Assembly (NCBI GenBank): GCA_017554745.1
Contig: JAFZHS010000013.1
Coordinates: 262,713-326,712, forward strand
Direction: 5' to 3'
Length of the DNA: 64,000 nucleotides
Source of the DNA: Clostridiales bacterium
GTDB lineage: Bacteria; Bacillota; Clostridia; Saccharofermentanales; Saccharofermentanaceae
Part shown: positions 1 through 7,936 of the stretch, piece after piece
How the letters are laid out: the number at the start of each line of letters is the position of its first letter
Position numbering within the stretch: position 1 is the first letter of the stretch
Notes under the pieces: model-generated
The model's database searches: none
Told to the model about the DNA's origin: nothing
The model's input: only the letters and a program-made list of their open reading frames with translations
Program-made: the position numbers and the translations under genes

Positions 1-2
1 GC

Positions 3-851
3 GCAGGATACATGGATTACTGGCTCTACGAGATGTATAACCTCACGGATGCCGAGCGCGACACCTATATCACAAGAGGCCGTAATTACGAGCTCGTTAA
101 GAGGTATAACGACCCGGCTTACACGGATCTGATCGATAACAAGATCGAGTTTAACAAGCGTTTCGGTGATTTCCTGGGACGTAAGTGGATCGAGATCAGG
201 AAAGATAATAAGCAGGAAGTAATAGACTTCATTAATGACCATGATATCCTTTTCGCCAAGGCTGATCTCGGTTCCTGCGGCAAGACCGTTGAAAAGATCG
301 ACTGCAAGGCAGAAAAGGCTGAAGATATTTATGAGCGTCTTGTAAATCAGGAACGCCCTCATTTCTTTGAAGAAGCTATCGTACAGCATCCTGCCGTAAG
401 CGCAATTTATCCTTATGCGATCAACACCGTAAGGCTTGTTACCATCCAGAGGGACGGCAAGGTCCATGTGGCAAGCGCCTGCTGCAGATTCGGCAATTAC
501 GGACACAGCGTGGATAACTTCAACAACGGCGGCATGACTGCGCCTGTTGATGAGAAGACCGGTGAGATCACTGATTTCCCTATTGATAAGACTAAGGTCC
601 TTTATGAGAAGCATCCTATGACAGGAGCCGTCTTTAAGGGCTTCGTTTTCCCTATGTGGGATAAGGTATTGGAGATGTGCACTAAGGCGGCTATGGTCGT
701 CCCGCAGGTCGGCTTCATCGGTTGGGACGTCTGCATTACGCCTGACGGACCTGTCATAGTTGAGGGTAACGATTATCCCGGACACGATCTGTACCAGCTC
801 CCTGAGCATACCCACGATAAGAAGGGCATCTGGCCCAAGTACCAGTTCTGA
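3..851 (+). CDS. ATP-grasp protein of the sugar-transfer-associated type (5' end outside window)
   Basis: About 280 residues are visible. The C-terminal half has the look of an ATP-grasp ligase active site: the stretch GFIGWDVCITPDGPVIVEGN matches the family's metal- and nucleotide-binding end, where acidic and Asn residues hold Mg-ATP. The family (sugar-transfer-associated ATP-grasp) is usually found with polysaccharide or cell-surface glycan genes; its substrate here is unknown. The first ATG is at 12, but no ribosome binding site precedes it, the frame stays open to the window edge, and family members have an N-terminal region before this point. I therefore treat the gene as partial. The next gene, bioY, is unrelated in function. 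Confidence 0.72.
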   Translation, partial: AGYMDYWLYEMYNLTDAERDTYITRGRNYELVKRYNDPAYTDLIDNKIEFNKRFGDFLGRKWIEIRKDNKQEVIDFINDHDILFAKADLGSCGKTVEKIDCKAEKAEDIYERLVNQERPHFFEEAIVQHPAVSAIYPYAINTVRLVTIQRDGKVHVASACCRFGNYGHSVDNFNNGGMTAPVDEKTGEITDFPIDKTKVLYEKHPMTGAVFKGFVFPMWDKVLEMCTKAAMVVPQVGFIGWDVCITPDGPVIVEGNDYPGHDLYQLPEHTHDKKGIWPKYQF

Positions 852-880
852 ATTCAATATTGATTTTAACGGAAGAGAAG

Positions 881-924
881 TGTAAACTTCCGATTGTCAA
901 TTAAAACGACAACGAGGTTTACAA
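881..924. promoter_or_regulatory. possible BirA-type biotin operator before bioY
   Basis: TGTAAACTT (881-889) and AGGTTTACA (915-923) form an inverted repeat resembling the BirA half sites TTGTAAACC/GGTTTACAA. A second inverted repeat, TTGTC (894-898) and GACAA (908-912), is nested inside it. The right half overlaps the bioY ribosome binding site and start codon, so binding would block expression. The half sites are 25 bases apart, about ten more than in known operators, so the assignment is tentative. Confidence 0.35.
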
Positions 925-1538
925 TGTCCGAAGCAAGCTCGAAAAAGAGCACATCCAAGTCTAAAGCATCCAAAAACAGGTCATTTATCTATGACCTTGT
1001 CCTTATTTCCATATCAGCAGCGCTCATAACGGTATCCTCCTGGATAAGCATTCCTTTGGGCCCCGTCCCGTTCACTTTGCAGACGATGGGTATCCTTGCA
1101 GTAATGCTGGCCTGCGGCGGAAGAAAGGGAACTCTGTCCATATTGGTCTATCTGGCACTGGGATTTTGCGGAGTGCCTGTTTTCGCAGGATTTAAGGGAG
1201 GCGTTGCGGCACTGATAGGACCTACGGGAGGCTTCCTTGCCGGATTCTTATTGGCGGCATTGCTTTACTGGCTCCTCGAAGTAATTCTCTTCAGAAAGCT
1301 GATGACGGGCCCGGTAAGGACATGGATCTTCGGAGCCCTGAATTCAGTACTCTTTGAAGTGGTCATGTATGTCACAGGCGTCATCTGGTTTATGACCGTT
1401 TATGCCGCACAGACAGGCCCGGTCGGTCTTGCTACCGTAATGGGATGGTGCGTAATTCCTTTTATTATTCCTGATATCGTGAAGCTGGTTGCCGCAGTTG
1501 TGATAGGCGAGCGCGCCAGAAAACTGGTCAGACAGTAG
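924..1538 (+). CDS. bioY: biotin transporter BioY (ECF substrate-binding subunit)
   Basis: BioY is the membrane S component that captures biotin for an energy-coupling-factor transporter. The protein has about six hydrophobic segments after a Ser/Lys-rich cytoplasmic N terminus, and the typical BioY stretches GPVPFTLQT, YLALGFCGVPVFAGFKGG and GPTGGFLAGF. The ATG at 924 is preferred over an in-frame TTG at 894 because GAGG lies six bases before it. No ECF ATPases (EcfA/EcfT) are nearby, so it probably uses a shared module encoded elsewhere. An inverted repeat across its start may be a biotin operator. Confidence 0.93.
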   Translation: MSEASSKKSTSKSKASKNRSFIYDLVLISISAALITVSSWISIPLGPVPFTLQTMGILAVMLACGGRKGTLSILVYLALGFCGVPVFAGFKGGVAALIGPTGGFLAGFLLAALLYWLLEVILFRKLMTGPVRTWIFGALNSVLFEVVMYVTGVIWFMTVYAAQTGPVGLATVMGWCVIPFIIPDIVKLVAAVVIGERARKLVRQ

Positions 1539-1631
1539 GGATTATTCCTAGTTATTCTCCGTTTTTGATATAATGTGATGAGTCAGAGCAGAAATGCTCT
1601 GATTAATATGGGTAAATAAGGAGATAAAATC

Positions 1632-2537
1632 GTGTCGGAAACAAATGATTATGTAATCAAAGTAAGTAACGTTTCCAAAGACTACGGCAGACACCACATT
1701 CTTGACTCTATGAACTTTACTGTTCCCAAGGGTTCGATCTTCGGACTCGTAGGAAGGAACGGCGCAGGCAAGACCACGATAATGAGAATCATCTCAGGTC
1801 TTCAGAAGCCTACGGCAGGTACAGTAGAGTACGGATTCGACCACAAGAAACTGGGCAACGTAGGTGCTTTGGTAGAGCTCCCTTCGATCTATTCGAACCA
1901 GACAGCAAGAGATAACCTGATCTTTCAGTATATGAATCTCGGGCTCAAGATCGACGATTCGATAGATAAGAGCCTGGAGTTCGTAGGCCTTGCCAATACA
2001 GGCAACAAGAAGGCGGGCAAGTTCTCACTCGGTATGAGACAGCGTCTGGGAATCGCCATGGCTATGGCGGGCAATCCGGAAGTGCTTATCCTCGATGAGC
2101 CGATCAACGGCCTTGACCCTCAGGGAATCATCCTCATAAGAGATCTTCTCATAAGACTCAACCAGGAGAAGGGCGTAACGATAATCATCTCAAGCCACAT
2201 TCTCTCCGAGCTCTCCAAGCTTGCAACCGATTTTGCATTCGTTGAGAGCGGCAAGGTGGTCAAGGAGATCACTGCAGATGATCTTGAGAACGCAGGAGGA
2301 CTGGAGACGGAATTCTATTCCGGTACTCCTGAGCAGCTTTTGCCCGTACTCAATGCAATGGGCCTCAGGACCAAGATCGATAATGACGGCATTGTTTATG
2401 CCAAGGGTTATTACAATCTCACGGAAGTCGTAATGGCGGCCAATGCGGCGGGCGTTAACATCGCACGTGTCGTCACTAAGGAGACAGACCTTGAGACTTA
2501 CTTCGTCAAACTTGTAGGAGGTGAGTCAAATGGGTAA
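1632..2537 (+). CDS. ABC transporter ATP-binding protein (bacitracin/lantibiotic-exporter type)
   Basis: This is the ATPase of a two-gene ABC exporter. Visible motifs are Walker A GRNGAGKTT, signature FSLGMRQRLG, Walker B VLILDEP, and a switch His in IISSHIL. The 301-residue length and the roughly 80-residue C-terminal extension after the ATPase core match the bacitracin-resistance/lantibiotic-immunity subfamily. The start is GTG with AAGGAG eight bases upstream. A perfect TATAAT lies at 1569-1574 with a weak -35. The permease gene follows with an eight-base overlap. The cargo (peptide, lipid or drug) cannot be told from sequence. Confidence 0.88.
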   Translation: MSETNDYVIKVSNVSKDYGRHHILDSMNFTVPKGSIFGLVGRNGAGKTTIMRIISGLQKPTAGTVEYGFDHKKLGNVGALVELPSIYSNQTARDNLIFQYMNLGLKIDDSIDKSLEFVGLANTGNKKAGKFSLGMRQRLGIAMAMAGNPEVLILDEPINGLDPQGIILIRDLLIRLNQEKGVTIIISSHILSELSKLATDFAFVESGKVVKEITADDLENAGGLETEFYSGTPEQLLPVLNAMGLRTKIDNDGIVYAKGYYNLTEVVMAANAAGVNIARVVTKETDLETYFVKLVGGESNG

Positions 2538-3591
2538 TCTTTTTAAGTGTGAATTCAAGCGCCTTACAAAAAGCGTATTTTTCTGGATCATCACAGGCTT
2601 CAGTGTAGTCTGGCCGATCCTTACGGCAGTGTTCTATCGTGCCATTTTAACTCTCACTTTTACCGAAAACGGCATAGGCTTCGAAGATGTTGCACTGCCC
2701 AAAGAAGTGATCATGTATATGACATGGATGATCGCAGTATCTTTCATTACTGAGCTCCCGAAGTTTTCCGCTCTTTTTACGTGCCTGCATCTCGGCAGGG
2801 AATACTCGGACGGAATCGTGAGAAACAAGGTCATTGCAGGTCATTCAAGGACCAAGATATATCTTGTTTATTCTCTTACAATACTCGCGGCAAACGCATT
2901 CTTCTGCGTTGTTTATATCTTCTCAGCAATCTTCGGACTTTGGATATCCGGACTCGGAGTTAACTTAAACGGCGGAGAGATGTTCATCAGACTCGGAGTA
3001 GGAATAGTCGTATTTCTTAGCATGGTCACGATTTTCAGCACATTGGCACTTATATTCAGAAGACGTGCCCTGCCGATAATCTTAAGCATCATCATCGCAA
3101 TGATCGCTTCTACTTCCGCGCTGGTCATCGGCTACTTCAACATGCCGTCCAAGGCAGTCAATGATTACATTGAGATGAGATCCGAGAGATATGAGGAAAT
3201 GGTCGATCATGGATTGATCAGCCAGAAGACCGCAAATGATCTTGAGGAGAAATATGACAGAGACCATTATCTCGGCTTGGGCTGGAAGATATTCCATCCT
3301 GTATATGTCATTACTCCGATGGGTTTTGAGAGCGATTATCAGGCAGCCACAACCGGTGTCCTGTTTGGAGCTGACCTCGAATATACTGACGAGATAGATT
3401 TCTCCGATAATTTTGTCAGCAACTCATATGAAGACATGTCTATGTTTGAGCATAAAGACTTCAAACGCGTCAAGTCGATGCACATGTCTTACAGTGAGCT
3501 TAACCTGATCTACCTGGCTAAGAGCTTTTTCTACATACTCCTTATAGGAGGATGGGGCCTGTTTATCTTTAGAAAGAAGAATCTGTTCTGA
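2530..3591 (+). CDS. ABC-2 type membrane permease
   Basis: This is the membrane partner of the preceding ATPase. The 353-residue protein has an N-terminal membrane helix, a cluster of helices in the first half, a large polar loop (roughly residues 190-315, probably extracellular), and a last helix ending in the basic FRKKNLF. This layout is usual for ABC-2 permeases of the bacitracin or lantibiotic export type. The ATG at 2530 has AGGAGGT seven bases upstream, better than an in-frame GTG at 2521. The gene overlaps its ATPase by eight bases and the next ATPase gene by one (TGATG), so translation is probably coupled. Confidence 0.82.
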   Translation: MGNLFKCEFKRLTKSVFFWIITGFSVVWPILTAVFYRAILTLTFTENGIGFEDVALPKEVIMYMTWMIAVSFITELPKFSALFTCLHLGREYSDGIVRNKVIAGHSRTKIYLVYSLTILAANAFFCVVYIFSAIFGLWISGLGVNLNGGEMFIRLGVGIVVFLSMVTIFSTLALIFRRRALPIILSIIIAMIASTSALVIGYFNMPSKAVNDYIEMRSERYEEMVDHGLISQKTANDLEEKYDRDHYLGLGWKIFHPVYVITPMGFESDYQAATTGVLFGADLEYTDEIDFSDNFVSNSYEDMSMFEHKDFKRVKSMHMSYSELNLIYLAKSFFYILLIGGWGLFIFRKKNLF

Positions 3592-4268
3592 TGTTTTATC
3601 TTGATCATCGCTTAACTATTATCATCGGTGCATACGGAAGCGGAAAATCCGAGATCGCGGTAAATATGTCTCTTGCCCAGCGAAAAGCTTTGCCGGACAA
3701 GAAGCTTCTCATCGCGGATCTCGATATCGTTAATCCGTTCTACCGTTCGTCTGACTGCGCGTCTGCTCTTGAAGCTGAGGGAATAAGACTTGTTACTCCC
3801 ATGTATGCAGGCTCCAATGTGGACGCTCCGGTCCTGCCGCCTGACATGTACGTTATCTTCGATGACGAATCGTATCAGGGCATCTTTGATATCGGCGGTG
3901 AAGATATGGGCGCTTTGGTTCTCGGTTCTCTCAAAAAGAGGATCGAGAACACCGACGCCGTCATCTACATGGCGGTAAATACATTGAGGCCTTTTACGTC
4001 TGATGCTGAGCAGATCGCCATAATGACAAACGAGCTTGCGGCAGCAGCGGGCTTTAAGATCGACGGATATCTCAATAATACGAATCTTCTTGAAGAGACC
4101 ACATCTGATATGTTGGTTGAGGGCGAAGCCAAGATCCTTGAAGCTTCAAAGATCACGGGAATCCCTCTGGTTGCTAACTTCGTGATGGAAGATATAAATG
4201 TTCCGGACGGAGTGCTTAAAGACCGCGAGCTCTTCAGGATGACAAGAAAGATCCGTTACGCTTATTAA
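3591..4268 (+). CDS. P-loop ATPase, MinD/ParA- or CobQ-like, function unknown
   Basis: The protein has a Walker A motif near its start (GAYGSGKS, about residues 13-20) and an acidic strand LLIADLDIVNPF that resembles the deviant Walker/switch region of SIMIBI-class ATPases, followed by FDIGGEDMGA (switch II-like). It has no membrane segment. It overlaps the permease gene by one base and so belongs to that operon, but no role with the transporter is known to me. Its stop codon overlaps that of the convergent permease gene within TTAA (4265-4268), leaving no room for a terminator between them. Confidence 0.68.
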   Translation: MFYLDHRLTIIIGAYGSGKSEIAVNMSLAQRKALPDKKLLIADLDIVNPFYRSSDCASALEAEGIRLVTPMYAGSNVDAPVLPPDMYVIFDDESYQGIFDIGGEDMGALVLGSLKKRIENTDAVIYMAVNTLRPFTSDAEQIAIMTNELAAAAGFKIDGYLNNTNLLEETTSDMLVEGEAKILEASKITGIPLVANFVMEDINVPDGVLKDRELFRMTRKIRYAY

Positions 4269-5284
4269 GCTGTCATAGCCTTAGCAGCTCTGGCAAGTCT
4301 TCTCTCTTCGCGCTTTTCTTTTCTTCTGAGGCGTGCCAGTTTTGCTTCGTATCTGTCCCTGATCAGGAAGAAATATATGAAACCGGAGATAAAGGCTGAG
4401 AGGGCAAACAGGACTAGCGAGAACGCAGATGCCCTGTCCCATACCTGCCCCATGCCAAGCATATTTTGAAGGAAATTCATCATGGTCAGACCGGATCTTG
4501 ATATATCGTAACGGTCTGAGAGCATAGCTGGAATATCAGACATATTCAGTCCGTCAACAACTGAGACGACCACTATGAAAAATAAGATCGGACGTATGCT
4601 TGGCAGCGTAATATGGAAGAACGTGTGCAATCTGGATGACCCGTCTATTTCAGCAGCTTCAAAGACTTCAACAGGAATACTGGTCATGCCGGCTAAAGCA
4701 TAGATAAATGTTATTCCGAAATGCATAAACACACTGACCGCTATTATCAAGAAACGGTTTGAAAGGAAGAAGTTGAAGTCTTTTTCCGTAACTCCGAAAC
4801 CGTCTATGGCAGCAGCTGTAAGGACGAAAGCGACAGAACTTGCTACATAACCGGTAATGCTAAAAAAGACGCGGTAACCCATGGAAGAACCGAACACCAG
4901 CTTAGGGAAAAAGAATGACGTCCTGAACATTGACCTTCCTTTTACTTTCAGCCTTCTGTCAGTCATCATTGCAGCGAGCCAAAATGCCAATATCCACTCC
5001 GGAATGATTTGGCAGATCATAAAGTAAAATGTGTTCTTTATAGAAATCTTGAACGATGATGTCGCGAACAGTTCCTGAAAATTCTTATACCACGGGAGAC
5101 CGTTTGAAGTAAGCAGTTTGGGAGGTTCGGTTATTACAGATACACGCTTCAGATCACAAAAAGCATAATAAAAGGTAGTCATCATCGGCCAAAGATGAAA
5201 GATAATAAATGCCAAAACAAAGGGAATTATGAAGATATATCCCCATTTATTATAGTGTCTTTCAAGTGATTTATGCTTCCCCAT
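4265..5284 (-). CDS. sugar ABC transporter permease, MalF/UgpA type
   Basis: One membrane subunit of a carbohydrate importer of the CUT1 family. It has about six membrane helices and the cytoplasmic EAA loop EAAEIDGSSRLHTFFHITLP, which docks onto the shared ATPase. The last 35 residues are strongly basic and charged. The second permease gene is transcribed the other way from the short region 5285-5443, an unusual layout because such pairs normally form one operon. No ATPase gene is adjacent. A solute-binding lipoprotein lies far away at 34.7 kb and may be unrelated. The substrate is unknown. Confidence 0.88.
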   Translation of the reverse strand: MGKHKSLERHYNKWGYIFIIPFVLAFIIFHLWPMMTTFYYAFCDLKRVSVITEPPKLLTSNGLPWYKNFQELFATSSFKISIKNTFYFMICQIIPEWILAFWLAAMMTDRRLKVKGRSMFRTSFFFPKLVFGSSMGYRVFFSITGYVASSVAFVLTAAAIDGFGVTEKDFNFFLSNRFLIIAVSVFMHFGITFIYALAGMTSIPVEVFEAAEIDGSSRLHTFFHITLPSIRPILFFIVVVSVVDGLNMSDIPAMLSDRYDISRSGLTMMNFLQNMLGMGQVWDRASAFSLVLFALSAFISGFIYFFLIRDRYEAKLARLRRKEKREERRLARAAKAMTA

Positions 5285-5367
5285 ATGACCCCGTTGGCAG
5301 CGTCAGGCCACCGCTCATTGATACTTTTAAAAGTATATATGAATCCGTCAAATAATAACAGAAAAAA

Positions 5368-5396
5368 TTGACACTTCAAAATAATACAAATAGAAT
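5368..5396 (+). promoter_or_regulatory. sigma-A promoter for the MalG-type permease
   Basis: TTGACA (5368-5373), a 17-base spacer and TAGAAT (5391-5396), one base from consensus. It lies 48 bases before the TTG start of the permease gene at 5444. It sits in the 159-base region between the two divergent permease genes. Confidence 0.75.
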
Positions 5397-5443
5397 GAAT
5401 CTGTTCGAGCCGCGGTGATGCGGTCTCTGTATGGGGGGCGGAA

Positions 5444-6280
5444 TTGGAAAACAAGTTACTGGACAGAGTGGTAAGGAGACGGAAAGAACTGGCCCTTAAG
5501 GGATTTGTTTATTTATTCTCGTTGATCCTGATGGCTATGACGCTGATTCCCTTTTTCCATTTATTAGGAGATTATATCGGCTTCTCGGCATCCAATCCGG
5601 CCAAAGTCTTTAAGGTGATCCCGTACAGATTGAGAGAATTCAAGCGGTTTTTCGAGTCGAGAATAGCCTTAAGTTATGTTAATTCCCTTATTGTTACTAT
5701 ATCCAGTACGATCCTGAACGTATACTTTTCTGCATTGACTGCGCATGCTGTTGTCAATTACAGATGGCGCGGGCGTAAGTTCTTCAGCAATTTCGTGCTT
5801 GCAGTAATGATGATACCGACTGCAGTTTCATCGTCCGGTTTTCTTACCATGGTTTACCAGTTCCATTTACAGAACACACTTTCCATGCTGATCTTCCCGG
5901 CGATTGCAACTCCGATATCCGTAGTATTTATGAGAATGTACCTGGAATCTTCATTCTCCATGGATCTCATTTATTCGGCAAGGGTTGACGGAGCAGGAGA
6001 GATAAGGATATTCCATCAGATAGTCCTTCCTATAATGAAGCCTGCTATAGCCACACAGGCGATCTTTGCCATGGCTCAGAGCTGGAATGATACTTTCCTT
6101 CCTGCGATCCTTCTTTTGGAGGAGAAGAAAAAGACACTGCCTGTAGCGCTTCTTCTTAACTCAGCGCTGGGTAAGAGTGACATGCCGGAGATCATTTTGA
6201 CCATCCCGCTTATAGTAGCCTACCTTTTGCTGGCCAGACATATTGTCGAAGGTGTCCAGCTGGGCAGCGTTAAGATGTAA
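5444..6280 (+). CDS. sugar ABC transporter permease, MalG/UgpE type
   Basis: The second membrane subunit of a CUT1 carbohydrate importer, about six helices, with the EAA-type loop around SARVDGAGEIRIFHQIVLPI. The start is TTG at 5444, preceded by the purine-rich GGGGGGCGG at 5433-5441; no in-frame ATG lies near. A strong promoter sits just upstream. It presumably pairs with the permease encoded divergently at 4265-5284, since each transporter needs two such subunits, and with an ATPase such as MsmX encoded elsewhere. The substrate cannot be predicted. Confidence 0.87.
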   Translation: MENKLLDRVVRRRKELALKGFVYLFSLILMAMTLIPFFHLLGDYIGFSASNPAKVFKVIPYRLREFKRFFESRIALSYVNSLIVTISSTILNVYFSALTAHAVVNYRWRGRKFFSNFVLAVMMIPTAVSSSGFLTMVYQFHLQNTLSMLIFPAIATPISVVFMRMYLESSFSMDLIYSARVDGAGEIRIFHQIVLPIMKPAIATQAIFAMAQSWNDTFLPAILLLEEKKKTLPVALLLNSALGKSDMPEIILTIPLIVAYLLLARHIVEGVQLGSVKM

Positions 6281-6314
6281 CAGCCATTTTTGCTCCTGTT
6301 AATGTCTAAAATCA

Positions 6315-6343
6315 TTGTCGTTTTATCAAATAAATGATATTAT
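6315..6343 (+). promoter_or_regulatory. promoter for the SPFH-domain gene
   Basis: TTGTCG (6315-6320), a 17-base spacer and TATTAT (6338-6343). It lies about 50 bases before the ATG at 6392, which has its own AGGAGG. Confidence 0.55.
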
Positions 6344-6391
6344 TTTTCTTGGCGAGATATTTTCGACCAAGTAATCAGGAGGAATATAAAA

Positions 6392-7771
6392 ATGGGATTG
6401 ATTAGCTTAATCGCAAATGTTGCAGGAACAACATTTAATTCCATCTCAACACAGATTCAGGACCAGTACCTTGAGTTCTTCACACAGGATTCCTTAGGAC
6501 AGGATATCCTTGTTAAGAAGGGTGTTAACAAGATGGAAAAGGGAAGAAATAAGGGCAGTTCTGAAGTTATTTCAAACGGCTCTGTCATCAACGTACCTGA
6601 GGGATGCTTCTGCCTCCTCGTTAACAACGGCGAGATCGTAGACTGCGTTTCCGAGGCAGGTGCTTATAAGTGGGATACATCCACTGCACCTTCAATTCTT
6701 GCAAACAAGAATTTCGGTGAGAACGTAAAGGCTTCCATCAGTGACATCTGGAACCGTATGAAGATGGGCGGAGAGATTCAGCAGCAGCAGAGAATTTACT
6801 TCGTAAACAAGCTCGAGATGATGAATCAGAACTTCGGTACACCTTCACCGGTACCTTATGCAGACCCTGAGTATCGTAACATCTACATCCGTCTGAACGG
6901 TACATTCTCCTTCAGAGTAGAGAACCCGATCACTTTCTTCAGAAACATCGTAGGTAATGTCAGAGACGAGTACACAGTTGCTGAATTCATGGGCACACCC
7001 GCTAAGCCTCAGCAGCCCCGCCTCGAGTTCCTTGATAACATCACAGAGACTCTCAATAAGTGCGGCGGCCCTTACCCGAACGGTATCATGTTCTCCACAC
7101 TGCCTTCAAAGCAGGGCGAGTTCAGAAGATACATGCAGGATTGCCTTGATGACGAGTGGCTCCAGAAGAGAGGTATCGTCGTAGAGACAGTTGCAATCGC
7201 TTCCGTTACACCTGACGATAAGTCACGTGAGAGAATCGAGAAGGTCGACGAGGCAAAGCTCTATGGTTCCGACCAGGCAGCTCTCGGTGCAGCTGTTGCT
7301 TTGGGCCAGACAGAGGCTATGAAGAATGCCGGTGCAAACGCAAACGGCGCAGTAAACGGCTTCATGGGTCTCGGTATGATGGGCGCAGTAGGCGGCAACA
7401 ACGCTACAGCAGCAGGTCTTGGTGCAGTTCAGCAGGCTCAGGGACAGCCTCAGACAGGCTTCTTCGCAGGTCAGCAGGCAGCACCCGCAGCAGCTCCTGC
7501 AGCTCCTGTTGCAGCAGGCTGGACATGCTCTTGCGGCCAGACAGGCAACACAGGCAAGTTCTGCGGCAACTGCGGTCAGCCTCAGCCGGCACCTGCAGCA
7601 GCAGGCTGGACATGTGAGTGCGGCCAGACAGGCAACACAGGTAAGTTCTGTGGTAACTGCGGTAAGCCTCAGCCGGCAGCAGCTCCTACAGCTTGCCCTA
7701 AGTGCGGCTGGCAGCCTGCAGACGGCAATATGCCTAAGTTCTGCCCTGAGTGCGGCACAAAGATTGAATAA
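6392..7771 (+). CDS. SPFH-domain protein with three C-terminal zinc ribbons
   Basis: The N-terminal 300 residues match the bacterial SPFH family often called virion-core-protein-like (YdjI type), which is linked to membrane stress or membrane organisation; its exact role is not settled. A Gly/Ala-rich linker leads to three short zinc ribbons. Two are tandem copies (WTCSCGQTGNTGKFCGNCG and WTCECGQTGNTGKFCGNCG, period 87 bases) and one is a diverged CPKCG...CPECG. There is no signal peptide. AGGAGG precedes the ATG. A strong terminator follows, so the gene is probably transcribed alone. Confidence 0.82.
   Translation: MGLISLIANVAGTTFNSISTQIQDQYLEFFTQDSLGQDILVKKGVNKMEKGRNKGSSEVISNGSVINVPEGCFCLLVNNGEIVDCVSEAGAYKWDTSTAPSILANKNFGENVKASISDIWNRMKMGGEIQQQQRIYFVNKLEMMNQNFGTPSPVPYADPEYRNIYIRLNGTFSFRVENPITFFRNIVGNVRDEYTVAEFMGTPAKPQQPRLEFLDNITETLNKCGGPYPNGIMFSTLPSKQGEFRRYMQDCLDDEWLQKRGIVVETVAIASVTPDDKSRERIEKVDEAKLYGSDQAALGAAVALGQTEAMKNAGANANGAVNGFMGLGMMGAVGGNNATAAGLGAVQQAQGQPQTGFFAGQQAAPAAAPAAPVAAGWTCSCGQTGNTGKFCGNCGQPQPAPAAAGWTCECGQTGNTGKFCGNCGKPQPAAAPTACPKCGWQPADGNMPKFCPECGTKIE
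7511..7684 (+). repeat. 87-base tandem duplication encoding two zinc ribbons
   Basis: Two adjacent, nearly identical 87-base units (starting at 7511 and 7598) encode 29 residues each, one zinc ribbon plus its Ala/Pro linker. The differences are mostly synonymous third-base changes, which points to a fairly recent in-frame duplication. Confidence 0.8.
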
Positions 7772-7805
7772 GATTCGGAATGATTCTTATATAAATCCTG
7801 ATTCG

Positions 7806-7838
7806 GAGGCTGTCTCGTCAAGAGACAGCCTCTTTTTC
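7806..7838 (+). terminator. intrinsic terminator after the SPFH gene
   Basis: An 11-base perfect stem, GAGGCTGTCTC (7806-7816) and GAGACAGCCTC (7822-7832), with a five-base loop and a run of five T. The same stem sequence recurs in other terminators of this window. Confidence 0.93.
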
Positions 7839-7936
7839 ATGTATGTGTTAGTATTTTTAACATTTGCGCAAAAAACTAATTGAATGACTGATTTTTGTGA
7901 TAAAATTTTTCCATCTTAATAAAAGGCGGTTTTTCC

